DNA of 64,000 nt from Amycolatopsis mongoliensis (GTDB lineage Bacteria > Actinomycetota > Actinomycetes > Mycobacteriales > Pseudonocardiaceae), in assembly GCF_030285665.1 (NCBI RefSeq), contig NZ_CP127295.1, positions 9,734,001 through 9,798,000 of the forward strand, read 5' to 3'. This document shows positions 18,401 to 27,033 of the stretch, in pieces; position 1 is the stretch's first letter, and every line of letters begins with the position of its first letter. Both the position numbers and the translations under genes were made by a program. The notes beneath the pieces are model-generated. The model did not search any database. It was given only the letters and a program-made list of their open reading frames with translations, and was not told the DNA's origin.

Positions 18401-18979
18401 ATGATCCGGGTTCAGGTCGTCGACGACCACGCGCTCGTGCGCGAGGGCATCGCGCTGATCCTGGGTGCGCAGCCGGACCTCGACGTCGTCGCGCAGTACG
18501 CGAGCGGCCCGGAGCTGCTCGCCTCCGCTGTCGACGCCGACGTCGTCCTGCTCGACCTCTACCTGCCCGGCATGGACGGCCTCGAAGTCCTGCGCCGCCT
18601 GGCCGCCCCCGCGCCGCGCGTCCTCATGCTGACCACGGTCGGCCGGCCCCGCGAAATCCGCGAAGCGCTCGCCGCGGGCGCGGCCGGGTTCGTGCTGAAG
18701 GACTCCTCCGGCGACGAGCTCGCGGCCGCCGTCCGGGCCGCCCACCAGGGCGTGACCGCGCTGAGCCCGGCGGTGGCCTCGGCGCTGAGCGGCGGTGGTG
18801 CGCTGACCCCGCGCGAACGGGACGTGCTGGAGCTGCTCGGCGAGGGACTGTCCAATCGGGACATCGCGGCGCGGCTGCGGCTGGCCGAGCGGACGGTCAA
18901 GGTGCACGTCGGGAACGTCCTCGCCAAGCTGGGCGTCACCAGCCGCACGCAGGCCGCGCTCGTGGCGCGGGACCGGTGA
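18401..18979 (+). CDS. LuxR/NarL-type response regulator
   Basis: A 192-residue regulator. The receiver domain has the acidic pair DD (8-9), phospho-acceptor D52 in LLDLYLPGMDG, and K100 in FVLKDSS. The C-terminal LuxR helix-turn-helix is complete (LTPRERDVLELLGEGLSN ... RTVKVHVGNVLAKL). It pairs with the divergent kinase. Its stop overlaps the GTG of the phosphotransferase gene (GTGA), so the two are translated together. Confidence 0.93.
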   Translation: MIRVQVVDDHALVREGIALILGAQPDLDVVAQYASGPELLASAVDADVVLLDLYLPGMDGLEVLRRLAAPAPRVLMLTTVGRPREIREALAAGAAGFVLKDSSGDELAAAVRAAHQGVTALSPAVASALSGGGALTPRERDVLELLGEGLSNRDIAARLRLAERTVKVHVGNVLAKLGVTSRTQAALVARDR

Positions 18980-19884
18980 CCTGGCTTTCGCCCTGGTGCG
19001 CGGAGCACCTGGGGAGCACGCCGGCCGAAGTGCTCTTCGCACGGCAATCCCTTTCCTCGGTCTGCGGCGTGCGGCCGGCCGACGGCCGAGAGGTCGTGGT
19101 GAAGGCCCGTGAGGACGACGGCCGGGCCACGTCGTGCGTCACCGCGCAGGCCCGGCTGGCGGAGCGCGGGTTCCCGTGTCCCCGGCCGCTCACCGCGGTG
19201 TCCGTCACCGGCGGCCTGGCCGTGCACGCCGAGGAGTACCGGCCCGGTGGTGAAGTGCTGCGCGGCGACACCCCGGACGTCGCCGTGCGCTACGCGGCGG
19301 TGTTCGCGCGGCTGATGACCGAGCTGGCCGACGTGGTCGTCGCACCGCCGCTGCCGAACCCGCGCTGGGCACGGTGGGACCACGCCGATCCCGGGCTGTG
19401 GCCCGCGATCGGGTTCCTCGACGAACGGGACCAGAGCGCCGTTCCCCGCCACGTCGTCGACACGGCCGTCCAGGCCCGTGACCGGCTGCTCGCCGCCGAG
19501 CTGCCGTGCGTGCTGGGCCACGCCGACTTCGAAGCGCAGAACCTCCGCTGGCACGACGAGGTCCGGGCGGTGCACGACTGGGACAGCCTGGCGTGGCAGC
19601 CGGAAGCGGCGCTCGCAGGCGCGGCCTCCGGGGCGTTCGCCAGTGACTCGCCCCCGACGCTGGCCCCGATCGGAAGTTCCGCGGCTTTCCTGGCGGCGTA
19701 CCAGGAGTTCCGCGGACGGCGGTTCACGGCGGAGGAGCACGAAGTCGCCTGGGCGGCCGGCCTCTGGCCCGCGCTGCACAACGCCCGCTGGGAAGCGCTG
19801 CACGGCGATCCCCCGGTGTGCGGCGAGGCCGTCCGCGCGCAGGCGGCCGAGCGGCTGGCTAACGGCGGCCGTAGGCGGCCATGA
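18976..19884 (+). CDS. Phosphotransferase of the aminoglycoside/choline kinase family
   Basis: A 302-residue APH-fold protein. GTG 18976 overlaps the response-regulator stop, which decides the start. The catalytic loop is H182-A-D184-F-E-A-Q-N189 and the metal-binding D201-W-D203 follows, as in APH/choline kinases; the N-lobe Lys is in VVVKAR. The substrate is unknown; a resistance function cannot be claimed. Its last 26 bases overlap the convergent TetR gene. Confidence 0.87.
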   Translation: MTWLSPWCAEHLGSTPAEVLFARQSLSSVCGVRPADGREVVVKAREDDGRATSCVTAQARLAERGFPCPRPLTAVSVTGGLAVHAEEYRPGGEVLRGDTPDVAVRYAAVFARLMTELADVVVAPPLPNPRWARWDHADPGLWPAIGFLDERDQSAVPRHVVDTAVQARDRLLAAELPCVLGHADFEAQNLRWHDEVRAVHDWDSLAWQPEAALAGAASGAFASDSPPTLAPIGSSAAFLAAYQEFRGRRFTAEEHEVAWAAGLWPALHNARWEALHGDPPVCGEAVRAQAAERLANGGRRRP

Positions 19885-20437
19885 ACATGTTCAGCAGCGC
19901 GTCGACGGTCGTCTCGTCGGCGACGCGGTTCGACAGCAGGTAGCGGTAGTAGAGCGTGCCGCACAGGACCTCGGCCGGGAACGTCAGGTCGACCCCGCCG
20001 ACGAGCTCCCCGGCCTCCTGGGCCCGGGTGATCCGGGCGAGGGTGCTTTCCTCGACGGTGCGCAGGAACCGGTCGTGCAGCGTGGCCCGCAGCCCCTCGT
20101 CGGCCTGCGCCTCGGCGATCACCGCCCGGTAGACGGGCCCGATCGGCGGAGCGGCGAGCGCGGGGGCCGACCGCAGGAACTGCTCACGCAGGTCGGCGCG
20201 GACGTCCCCGGTGTCGTGGTAGCCGAGGTCGGTGGTCCACGCGCGGCTGAGCGCGTCCAGCAGGAGCGCCGCCATGGTCGGCCAGCGCCGGTAGATCGTG
20301 TGCTTCCCGACGCCGGCCCGGCGCGCGACGGCCTCGATGCTGAGGCCCGCGTACCCGACCTCGGCCGCCAGGTCGAGCGTCACCTGGAGCAGTTCGTCGG
20401 TCCGGGCGGCGCCCCGGCGGCGCGGTTCCTCGGCCAT
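19859..20437 (-). CDS. TetR family transcriptional regulator
   Basis: A 192-residue regulator starting MAEEPRRRG. I preferred ATG 20437 to an upstream in-frame start that would run through the operators. The DNA-binding helices are GYAGLSIEAVARRAGVGKHT, followed by IYRRWPTM, and a C-terminal domain like TetR_C_11/16 proteins. Two CGGCACG-N3-CGTGCC palindromes occupy the space to the divergent DUF1801 gene, so it probably controls both. Confidence 0.92.
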   Translation of the reverse strand: MAEEPRRRGAARTDELLQVTLDLAAEVGYAGLSIEAVARRAGVGKHTIYRRWPTMAALLLDALSRAWTTDLGYHDTGDVRADLREQFLRSAPALAAPPIGPVYRAVIAEAQADEGLRATLHDRFLRTVEESTLARITRAQEAGELVGGVDLTFPAEVLCGTLYYRYLLSNRVADETTVDALLNMFMAAYGRR

Positions 20438-20451
20438 GCCGCGATCATAAC

Positions 20452-20466
20452 GGCACGCACCGTGCC
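20452..20466. promoter_or_regulatory. TetR operator, copy 1
   Basis: GGCACGCACCGTGCC: 6-base arms around CAC. It sits 15 bases upstream of the TetR start and just before a TTGACA (20468-20473) that may be a -35 for the DUF1801 gene. Confidence 0.6.
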
Positions 20467-20503
20467 ATTGACATCCCCACCGTTCGCCGGGCAAGCTGGC
20501 GCC

Positions 20504-20526
20504 TATCGGCACGCGTCGTGCCGATA
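20504..20526. promoter_or_regulatory. TetR operator, copy 2
   Basis: TATCGGCACG-CGT-CGTGCCGATA: perfect 10-base arms, the same core as copy 1. It lies 19 bases before the DUF1801 start, where it would block transcription or elongation. Confidence 0.7.
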
Positions 20527-20544
20527 GACCGAAGGAGAACTGCC

Positions 20545-20973
20545 ATGGGGACATTCACCGCCGAAGAGCGGGCCGCGATGAAGGAGCACGCCAAGGAGCT
20601 GAAGACCGCGGCGCGCCGCGCGTCCCAGGCGGACAAGGCGGCGCAGGCGGAGCGGGACGTGCTCGCGAAGATCGCCGAGATGCAGCCGGCGGACCGGGTC
20701 CTGGCCGAGCGCGTCCACGCCGTCGTCACCGCGACCGCGCCGGTCCTGGAGCCGAAGCTGTGGTACGGCATGCCGTCCTACGCGCTCGACGGCAAGATCG
20801 TCTGCTTCTTCCAGAGCGCGGAGAAGTTCAAGGCGCGCTACGCGACCCTGGGCTTCAGCGACCAGGCAAACCTGGACGACGGCCCGATGTGGCCGGCGGG
20901 CTTCGCGCTGACGGACGTCACCCCGGCGGTGGAGAAGAGAATCGCCGCGCTGGTCGCGCAAGCGGTGAAGTGA
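20545..20973 (+). CDS. DUF1801 (YdhG-like) family protein
   Basis: A 142-residue protein starting MGTFTAEERA, with GAAGGAG 7-8 bases upstream. Its N-terminal 50 residues are charged and helical; the rest carries the DUF1801 core (LEPKLWYGMPSYALDGKIVC and a late MWPAGFAL). Bacterial members are small, soluble and of uncertain function; some have been called iron chaperones. It is divergent from a TetR gene with shared operators, the usual arrangement of a repressor and its regulated target. Confidence 0.85.
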   Translation: MGTFTAEERAAMKEHAKELKTAARRASQADKAAQAERDVLAKIAEMQPADRVLAERVHAVVTATAPVLEPKLWYGMPSYALDGKIVCFFQSAEKFKARYATLGFSDQANLDDGPMWPAGFALTDVTPAVEKRIAALVAQAVK

Positions 20974-20979
20974 GCCGGT

Positions 20980-21012
20980 GCCGGGCTTGTACAACCCGTG
21001 TACGGGCCCGGC
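20980..21012 (+). terminator. GC-rich hairpin after the DUF1801 gene
   Basis: GCCGGGC and GCCCGGC pair across a 19-base loop that itself contains TGTAC repeats. It starts 6 bases after the stop and reaches the promoter of the next gene. Confidence 0.35.
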
Positions 21013-21027
21013 TTACCGTCGCGCGGC

Positions 21028-22296
21028 ATGTCGAAGAAACTGCTCTCGCTGGGTTTGTTCGCTGCACTCGCGGCCACGGTCGTCGCCGCGCCCGACGCCT
21101 CCGCCGCCGTGAAGACCTACTACGTCGACCAGACCCTCGGCAGCGACAGCGCGGCCGGCACCTCCCAGTCCGCGCCGTGGAAGTCGCTCGCCAAGGTCGC
21201 CGCGACCACCCTCGCCCCCGGCGACACCGTGCTGCTGCGCCGCGGCCGGACCTGGAGCGGCGGGCTCGCGGTGCGCGGCTCCGGCAGCGCGTCGGCCCCC
21301 GTCACGATCGGCGCGTACGGCGACGGCGCACGCCCGATCGTCCAGGGCAACGAGGAAGCGTGCGTCACCCTGCCCGGCGACTACGTGACGGTGCAGGACC
21401 TGCAGGTCGGCGTCGCGGCCGACGCCGGGCGCTGCTCCTGGGCCGGCGTCGAGGTCGGCGGTGACCACGACAAGGTGCTGTCGAACTACGTCACCGGCGC
21501 CGGCGCCGGCGTCTACATCGCGCCATCCGCCGACGGCACCGAGGTCACGCAGAACGACCTCGTCGACAACAACCACATGACCGTCGTGACGCCGGGCGGC
21601 AACGACGACTCCGGCGCGTTCGCGATCCTGGTGCAGGGCAACGGGTCCGACATCGGCTGGAACCGGATCAGCGGGTCGATCGCGGTGAGCGAAGACTTCG
21701 GCGGCCTCGACGGCGCCGCCGTGGAGATCTTCTACGGCTCGGACAACGTCATCCACCACAACATCGCCGAGGACAACGAGTCCTTCACCGAGCTCGGCAC
21801 CGACGCCGACGACCCGGACGGGGTGTCCCGCAACAACGTCTACGAGTACAACGCGGTCTTCGGCGCCAAGACGCGCGGCGGCATCGTGACGCGCAGCGCC
21901 GAGGACGGCAACGGCCCGGTGACCGGCACGGTCTTCCGCAACAACTCCGTGCGGCTGAGCAACGCCGAGTCCGAGGGCTTCGTCTGCTACGGCGGCTGCA
22001 CGAACCAGACGCTGAAGCTCACGCAGAACGTCATCCAGTCCGCCATGAAGGTCGGGTACGCCGACGACGGCTGGACCGCGACCGATCACAACGTCTTCTT
22101 CGGCGGGCAACGGCAGTTCACGCCGGGCGCCACGGACAAGGTCGCCGACCCGAAGTTCACCTCCGCCGCGAACCTGGTCCTCACCGCGGGCAGCCCGGCC
22201 ATCGGCCTGGGCACGACGAAGTACGCCGACATCGACGTCGACGGGAACGCCGTCGGCACGCGGGTCGACGCCGGCGCCTACCAGTTCACCCCCTGA
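21028..22296 (+). CDS. Secreted right-handed parallel beta-helix protein
   Basis: A 422-residue secreted protein. I chose ATG 21028 (MSKKLLSLG), which starts a clear Sec signal peptide cleaved near ASAAVKTYYVD; TACCGT lies 8 bases upstream and no ribosome site is seen, so it may be leaderless. The mature N-terminus YYVDQTLGSDSAAGTSQSAPW is the opening of DUF1565/pectate-lyase-like helices, and NxV/NxI-rich turns (SDNVIHHNIAEDN, RNNVYEYNAVF) repeat through to residue 350. Such folds bind or cleave polysaccharides; I see no decisive catalytic residue set. The 3' end overlaps the convergent TetR gene by 11 bases. Confidence 0.82.
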   Translation: MSKKLLSLGLFAALAATVVAAPDASAAVKTYYVDQTLGSDSAAGTSQSAPWKSLAKVAATTLAPGDTVLLRRGRTWSGGLAVRGSGSASAPVTIGAYGDGARPIVQGNEEACVTLPGDYVTVQDLQVGVAADAGRCSWAGVEVGGDHDKVLSNYVTGAGAGVYIAPSADGTEVTQNDLVDNNHMTVVTPGGNDDSGAFAILVQGNGSDIGWNRISGSIAVSEDFGGLDGAAVEIFYGSDNVIHHNIAEDNESFTELGTDADDPDGVSRNNVYEYNAVFGAKTRGGIVTRSAEDGNGPVTGTVFRNNSVRLSNAESEGFVCYGGCTNQTLKLTQNVIQSAMKVGYADDGWTATDHNVFFGGQRQFTPGATDKVADPKFTSAANLVLTAGSPAIGLGTTKYADIDVDGNAVGTRVDAGAYQFTP

Positions 22297-22903
22297 CGTA
22301 CCGGGTCAGCATCGCCACCAGCTCGGTCTCCAGCTTCCCGGTGTCCACCGGCTCGTGGTCGGCGACGAGCTGGTGGATCACCAGCTCGACCGTCGTGACG
22401 ATCAGCCGGGCCGCCGTCTCCGTGTCGGCGACCCGGACCGCGGGGTGGCCGTCCAGGAGCTCCCGCATGTAGGCGACCAGGTTCTTCTTGAGCACCTCGA
22501 CCTTCTCGAGGACGTCGGTCGACTTCGGGGCCTGCTCCAGCAGCACCCGCAACAGCCGGGGCTCGTCGAGGTGGCTTTCGATCGCGCCGCGGACGAAGAG
22601 GCGGAAGATCTCCTCGATCGGGCCGGGCAGCTCTTCGCGCTGGACCCGTTCGGCGATCGCCGCGCCGTCGTCGAGGTGGCGGACGAGCAGCTCGGCGAGG
22701 ATCGCGTCCTTGTTCGGGAAGTACTGGTAGAGCGAGCCGATGGAGATCCCGGCCCGCTCGGCGATGCGGTTCGTGGTGCCCGCGGCGTAGCCGTGCTCGC
22801 CGAAAACGTGAGCAGCCGCCGTCAGGATCCGCTGCCGGGTCAGCTCGGCGCGGACCTGCCGGGGCTGTTTACGTGGCTGGATGCGGCGCTGGTCCGGCGT
22901 CAC
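22286..22903 (-). CDS. TetR family transcriptional regulator
   Basis: A 205-residue regulator. I chose GTG 22903 because GGAAGGGAG stands at the right distance; a TTG 13 codons upstream has no ribosome site. The HTH reads GTTNRIAERAGISIGSLYQYF. The C-terminal domain resembles TetR_C_17-like members. It is divergent from the three-gene redox operon and a TGAG-N6-CTCA box overlaps that operon's -10, so it is probably its repressor. Confidence 0.9.
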   Translation of the reverse strand: MTPDQRRIQPRKQPRQVRAELTRQRILTAAAHVFGEHGYAAGTTNRIAERAGISIGSLYQYFPNKDAILAELLVRHLDDGAAIAERVQREELPGPIEEIFRLFVRGAIESHLDEPRLLRVLLEQAPKSTDVLEKVEVLKKNLVAYMRELLDGHPAVRVADTETAARLIVTTVELVIHQLVADHEPVDTGKLETELVAMLTRYVRG

Positions 22904-22946
22904 GGCACTCCCTTCCGCGCGGCTCGAAAGCGAGTAGCGCAAGACC

Positions 22947-22964
22947 TGAGTATTTGCTCATAAT
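22947..22964 (+). promoter_or_regulatory. Operator overlapping a leaderless promoter
   Basis: TGAGTATTTGCTCA (22947-22960) is an imperfect inverted repeat. CATAAT (22959-22964) is a -10 ending 6 bases before ATG 22971, and no ribosome site is present. A repressor bound here would cover the promoter. Confidence 0.5.
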
Positions 22965-22970
22965 TGTGCC

Positions 22971-23609
22971 ATGACCAGCACAAACACGCTGAGCACCCGG
23001 TACCGGCGGGTGTCCATGGCCGAAGTGCGGAGCCGGCTGGGCACGCCCGAGGAGATGCTCGAGGGCAAGAAGCTCGACCACGTCGACAAGCACGCCCGCC
23101 GGTTCATCGCGCACGCGCCGTTCCTCGCGCTGGCCACCTCCGACACCGCGGGCCGTGCGGACTGCTCGCCCCGCGGCGACTACCCCGGCTTCGTGAAGGT
23201 CCTCGACGAGCACACGCTCGCGCTGCCCGACCGGCCCGGCAACAAGATCGCCGACTCGTTCCGCAACATCGCCGAGAACGACGGCGTCGGCCTGCTGTTC
23301 CTCGTCCCCGGCATGCGGGAAACGCTGCGCGTCAACGGAAGCGCGTACGTCACCGACGACCCGGACGTGCTCGCCCGGATGCGCACCGAGGCCAAGGCAC
23401 CGGTGCTGGCCGTCATCGTCGAGGTCGCCGAGGCGTACTTCCACTGCGGCCGGGCGCTGCTGCGGTCGCGGCTGTGGGACCCGGCCAGTCAGGCGCTGGC
23501 CGCGGAACTGCCGTCGGCCGGCGAGATCGTCACCGACCAGCTGGGCCTGGCCGTCGACCCGGCGGTGTTCGAGCAGGTCCTCGAAGACAGCTACCGGAAG
23601 TTGTACTGA
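22971..23609 (+). CDS. Pyridoxamine-phosphate-oxidase-fold flavin protein, MSMEG_1061 type
   Basis: A 212-residue split-beta-barrel protein. FLALATSDTAGRADCSPRGDYPGF is shortened here: the key parts are LATS, DCSPRGD and the later NKIADSF and GLLFLVPGMRETLRVNG, which bind flavin or a related cofactor in PPOX proteins. YFHCGRALLRSRLWDP near the C-terminus is the MSMEG_1061-type ending. The reaction is unknown. It is the first gene of an operon with an iron-sulfur oxidoreductase (2-base gap) and a siderophore-interacting protein. Confidence 0.87.
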   Translation: MTSTNTLSTRYRRVSMAEVRSRLGTPEEMLEGKKLDHVDKHARRFIAHAPFLALATSDTAGRADCSPRGDYPGFVKVLDEHTLALPDRPGNKIADSFRNIAENDGVGLLFLVPGMRETLRVNGSAYVTDDPDVLARMRTEAKAPVLAVIVEVAEAYFHCGRALLRSRLWDPASQALAAELPSAGEIVTDQLGLAVDPAVFEQVLEDSYRKLY

Positions 23610-23611
23610 CC

Positions 23612-24499
23612 ATGCAGAAAACGATGCTGGAGAGCGTCGAGCGGGTCGCCGACGACGTCGTCTCGTTGGTGCTTCGCGGTGATGAAGGGCTCCTCGAGGC
23701 GTGGGAGCCGGGGGCGCACATCGACCTCGCGCTGCCGAACTGGCTGACGCGGCAGTACTCGCTGTGCGGTGACCCCGGTGACCTCTCGGCGTACCGGATC
23801 GCCGTCCGGCTCGACCCGCTGAGCCGGGGCGGGTCGGAGTACGTCCATTGCTACCTCCGCCCGGGACGGACGCTCGAAGTCTCCTCGCCGCGCAACCACT
23901 TCCCGCTCGTTCCCGCACCGGAGTACCTGTTCCTGGCCGGCGGGATCGGGATCACGCCGATCGTGCCGATGCTGCAGGCGGCCGTCACCGCCGGGGCGGC
24001 CGCTTCGCTGGTGTACGTGGGACGGTCGGCTTCGAGCATGCCGTTCGCGGCGGAACTCGTTGACACGTATGGCGAACGCGTTTCGCTGTTCTCCCGAGGC
24101 CGGCCGGATCTCGCCTCTCTTGCCGTGGCCCCCGAGGCCGAGGTCTACTGCTGCGGACCGGCGTCGATGCTGGCCACGGCGGAGGCGGTGTTCCCGCGGG
24201 TGCACACCGAACGCTTCCAGCCGACGCAGCGCGTTTTCGGGCCGGACTCCGCGTTCGAGGTCGTCTGCGCGCGGTCCGGGGCGACGATCCAGGTCCCGGC
24301 CGACGAGTCGCTGCTCGACGCCCTGAACCACGCCGGGCGCCCGGTGCCCTCCGGGTGCCGCGAAGGCGTCTGCGGGAGCTGCGAGCTGGCGGTGCTCGAC
24401 GGCGAACCCGAGCACCGGGACGACATCGGCACACCGCCGGGGCGCATGTACGCGTGCGTGTCGCGGGCGTTGTCGCCGCGGCTCGTGCTGGACGTCTGA
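23612..24499 (+). CDS. PDR/VanB-type ferredoxin-NAD(P)H oxidoreductase
   Basis: A 295-residue reductase. Domains in order: FMN/FAD-binding barrel with RQYSLCG, NAD(P)-binding domain with LAGGIGITPI and YCCGPASM, then a C-terminal plant-type [2Fe-2S] ferredoxin with Cys in SGCREGVCGSC and MYACVSRA. Such proteins carry electrons from NAD(P)H to a partner oxygenase. No oxygenase lies in the operon; the flavin protein upstream could be the partner. Starts 2 bases after the upstream stop. Confidence 0.9.
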   Translation: MQKTMLESVERVADDVVSLVLRGDEGLLEAWEPGAHIDLALPNWLTRQYSLCGDPGDLSAYRIAVRLDPLSRGGSEYVHCYLRPGRTLEVSSPRNHFPLVPAPEYLFLAGGIGITPIVPMLQAAVTAGAAASLVYVGRSASSMPFAAELVDTYGERVSLFSRGRPDLASLAVAPEAEVYCCGPASMLATAEAVFPRVHTERFQPTQRVFGPDSAFEVVCARSGATIQVPADESLLDALNHAGRPVPSGCREGVCGSCELAVLDGEPEHRDDIGTPPGRMYACVSRALSPRLVLDV

Positions 24500-25293
24500 T
24501 GATCCCGAAGGTGCGCCGCCCTTCTTCCCGGCGGATGATCACGCTCGAAGTCCTCGCGAACACCGCGCCCAGCCCGGCGTTCCGGACCATCACGCTGGGC
24601 GGCCCCGGGGTGGCGGACCTCGAGGTGGCCGGCGACGACCAGGCCGTCCGGCTGTTCTTCCCGCGGGTGGGCCAGGACGGGCTGCGAATGCCGACCCTGC
24701 ACAACGAGGGCTGGATGGCCGAAGTGCTGATGCTGCCGAAGTCGCGCCGGCCGTGGGTGCGCAACTACACGGTCCGGCGAGCGCGTCCCGGGGAGATCGA
24801 CATCGAGTTCGCGCTCCACGACGGGGACGCCCCGGCGGCCGCGTGGGCCCGGCGCGCCCGCCCCGGCGACCCGGCGGGCATCTTCGACCTGGGCGTGAGC
24901 TACCTGCCACCGCCCGGGGTGGCGTGGCAGCTGCTGGCCGGGGACGAGAGCGCGGTGCCGGCGATCCTGGCGATCCTCGAGCACGCTCCGGCCGACCTGG
25001 TGGCCGAGGTGTTCCTGGAGGTGCCGTCGGCCGCGGACGTCCGGGCGGTCTCGGCCCCGCCGGGGGTGCGGGTGCACTGGCTGCCGCGTCCCCGGCCGGG
25101 CCGCCCGGGGGTGCTGGCGCTGGAGACGGTCCTCGCGGCCGACCTGCCCGGTGGCCGGGCCTACGCGTGGGTCGCCGGCGAAGCCGCGCTGGCCACGGGA
25201 GTGCGCCGTCACCTGGTGCGCGACCGCGGCTGGGCGAAGTCCGGCATCGCGTTCCTGGGCTACTGGCGCCACGGCCGGGCCGCACCGGGCTGA
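24499..25293 (+). CDS. Siderophore-interacting protein (ferric-siderophore reductase family)
   Basis: A 264-residue flavoprotein. ATG 24499 overlaps the previous stop by one base. RNYTVRRARPGEIDIEF contains the FAD-binding R-x-Y-[ST] motif; GDESAVPAIL and the late YAWVAGEAALATGVRRHL are the NAD(P)H-domain motifs; AFLGYWRHGRA is the usual C-terminus. The family reduces ferric siderophores in the cytoplasm. With the upstream reductase it suggests an iron or redox role for the TetR-controlled operon. The 3' end overlaps the next gene, on the other strand, by 34 bases. Confidence 0.9.
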   Translation: MIPKVRRPSSRRMITLEVLANTAPSPAFRTITLGGPGVADLEVAGDDQAVRLFFPRVGQDGLRMPTLHNEGWMAEVLMLPKSRRPWVRNYTVRRARPGEIDIEFALHDGDAPAAAWARRARPGDPAGIFDLGVSYLPPPGVAWQLLAGDESAVPAILAILEHAPADLVAEVFLEVPSAADVRAVSAPPGVRVHWLPRPRPGRPGVLALETVLAADLPGGRAYAWVAGEAALATGVRRHLVRDRGWAKSGIAFLGYWRHGRAAPG

Positions 25294-26045
25294 GCACCCG
25301 GAGAGCCGGCTCGTGAGCCGACGGTCCGGGTACGCGAACCGACCGTCCAGGCGAGCACGTAGACCGCCGCGGCCAGGGCGAACCCGCGGACCGCGCCGAG
25401 CAGCAGGCACCGCACCCAGTCGTAGCCGCTCACCCGGCTCACCGGATCGGTCAGGCCGAGCAGCGCGCCGGCCACCAGACCCACGCCGAGCCCGGCGAGC
25501 ACGAGCGTCCGGAGGGCGCGCGGGAGCACCGGCCAGGCGCGGTCCGCCCGCGGCGTCCGGCGGTACCAGCGCACCGACACGACCCCGAGCAGGACGAGAC
25601 CCAGCACCGAGGAGACGTAGCCGACGACGTTGTACAACCGGTGCGGCCCGGTCACCGGCACCCCCAGCAGCGGCCAGTGCCGGACCATGAAGCCGGCCGT
25701 GTGCGTGAAGGCGTCCCAGAGCAGGTGGGTGGCCGCTCCCACCACGATCGCCACCACCGCTGCGGGCCACCGCACGCGCACGGCCGGCCGCGGCACCCGG
25801 TCCCGCAGGCCCGCCGGGCCGAGCGCCAGGACCGGGCCGGGCACGGCGTAACCCGCCACGACCAGGACCAGCCCCAGCAGCAGGTCCAGCGTCACGAGCC
25901 CGAGCGGCTCGTGGGTGAGCTCGCCGCCGGGCACGGGCAGGTAGTAGGCGACGTCGGGCGCCAGCGAGCCCGCCACGAGGCCCGGCAGCCACAGCCGGCG
26001 GGCCAGCGGCAGCACGGCGGCCGGGTGGGCGAAGGTGAACGGCAA
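25260..26045 (-). CDS. DUF4184 family membrane protein
   Basis: A 261-residue protein. I chose TTG 26045: it is preceded by GGGGAG four bases upstream and gives the family's usual N-terminus, LPFTFAHPAAVLPL. The upstream extension to 26225 would be low-complexity and overlaps the AraC gene. About six membrane segments; HLLWDAFTH and APDVAYY hold the conserved His/Asp residues of metal-dependent-hydrolase-like membrane proteins. Function unknown. Its 3' end overlaps the siderophore-interacting gene by 34 bases. Confidence 0.82.
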   Translation of the reverse strand: MPFTFAHPAAVLPLARRLWLPGLVAGSLAPDVAYYLPVPGGELTHEPLGLVTLDLLLGLVLVVAGYAVPGPVLALGPAGLRDRVPRPAVRVRWPAAVVAIVVGAATHLLWDAFTHTAGFMVRHWPLLGVPVTGPHRLYNVVGYVSSVLGLVLLGVVSVRWYRRTPRADRAWPVLPRALRTLVLAGLGVGLVAGALLGLTDPVSRVSGYDWVRCLLLGAVRGFALAAAVYVLAWTVGSRTRTVGSRAGSPGAQPGAARPWRQ

Positions 26046-26157
26046 CGGACTCCCCGGGATTCGGACGGACAGCAGGAGGACGCCTGGCCTGCGTACCCGG
26101 TTGGCCGGGCGCGCGTCGCGTACCATCGCGGGCAGCCTCGACGTCGAGGAGGCAGGC

Positions 26158-27033
26158 GTGGGCGAACTCGGGCTGACCGACACCAACGGCATCCTCGCGC
26201 TGCCCTGGGTCCGGCCCGAACGCACCAGCGCCGGGCTCGGCTGGGACCGGGTCTACGTCTCCAAGCAGCGGGAACGTCCCTACCGCGCCGAGTTCGCGCC
26301 CGCCCGCAGCCACCAGCTGATCCTGCACCTCGACGGGCCCGTGACGGTCCGGCGCGGCGTCGGGACCCCGCGCGAGCGCAGCCACCGGATGCCCGCCGGC
26401 GGGCTGTTCCTGCAGCCTTCGCACGCGGACCTGTCGGTCGAGCTCGGCGGGGACCTCGAAACCGTGCACGTGTACGTCGCCGACGACGCCGTGCAGGAGG
26501 CCGCCGGCGAGCACGCGCCGGTGCGGCTCGCCGAAGAGCTCGGCAGCTCCGACCCCCTGCTCGAACAGCTGGTGCTCAGCCTCGACGGCGTGGTCCGCGA
26601 CTGGGAGCCGAGCGCCCGCACGTACGCCGACCAGCTGGGCGCGCTCGTCGCGGCGCAGCTGGTCCGCCGCCACCGCGCCGGCCCGGCCCGCGAGCCCGAG
26701 CCGGCGCGGGGTCTCTCCGACCGCCAGTTCGCGCGGGTCCGCGACCTGATGGCGGAGCGCCTGGCCGAGCCGGTGCCGCTGGCGGAGCTGGCCGCGCTCG
26801 CCGGGCTGAGCGTGAGCCAGTTTTCGCGGCAGTTCAAGGCCCGCACGGGCGTGCCACCCCACCGGTTCCTGCTGCGGCTGCGGGTGGAGCAGGCGGGGCT
26901 GCTGCTGCGCACGGGCACCGACCCGATCGCCGAGATAGCGGTCCGCTGCGGCTTTTCCCACCAGGAGCATCTGACGCGGGTGCTGCGTGCCCAGCTGGGC
27001 ACGACCCCGGCAGCGCTGCGCCGGGCACGCTGA
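26158..27033 (+). CDS. AraC family transcriptional regulator
   Basis: A 291-residue regulator. GTG 26158 (VGELGLTD) has GAGGAGG eight bases upstream; an earlier in-frame start lies in the divergent gene. The C-terminal double HTH is clear: VPLAELAALAGLSVSQFSRQ and TDPIAEIAVRCGFSHQEHLT. The N-terminal 190 residues are a cupin-like sensing domain. It stands 133 bases before the maleylacetate reductase/dioxygenase fusion gene, so it may control the aromatic pathway genes; that is inferred from position. Confidence 0.88.
   Translation: MGELGLTDTNGILALPWVRPERTSAGLGWDRVYVSKQRERPYRAEFAPARSHQLILHLDGPVTVRRGVGTPRERSHRMPAGGLFLQPSHADLSVELGGDLETVHVYVADDAVQEAAGEHAPVRLAEELGSSDPLLEQLVLSLDGVVRDWEPSARTYADQLGALVAAQLVRRHRAGPAREPEPARGLSDRQFARVRDLMAERLAEPVPLAELAALAGLSVSQFSRQFKARTGVPPHRFLLRLRVEQAGLLLRTGTDPIAEIAVRCGFSHQEHLTRVLRAQLGTTPAALRRAR

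Noticed and set aside
18976..19884. Aminoglycoside resistance gene
   Set aside because: Only the general APH catalytic motifs are present; the fold covers many kinases and the context is a two-component system.
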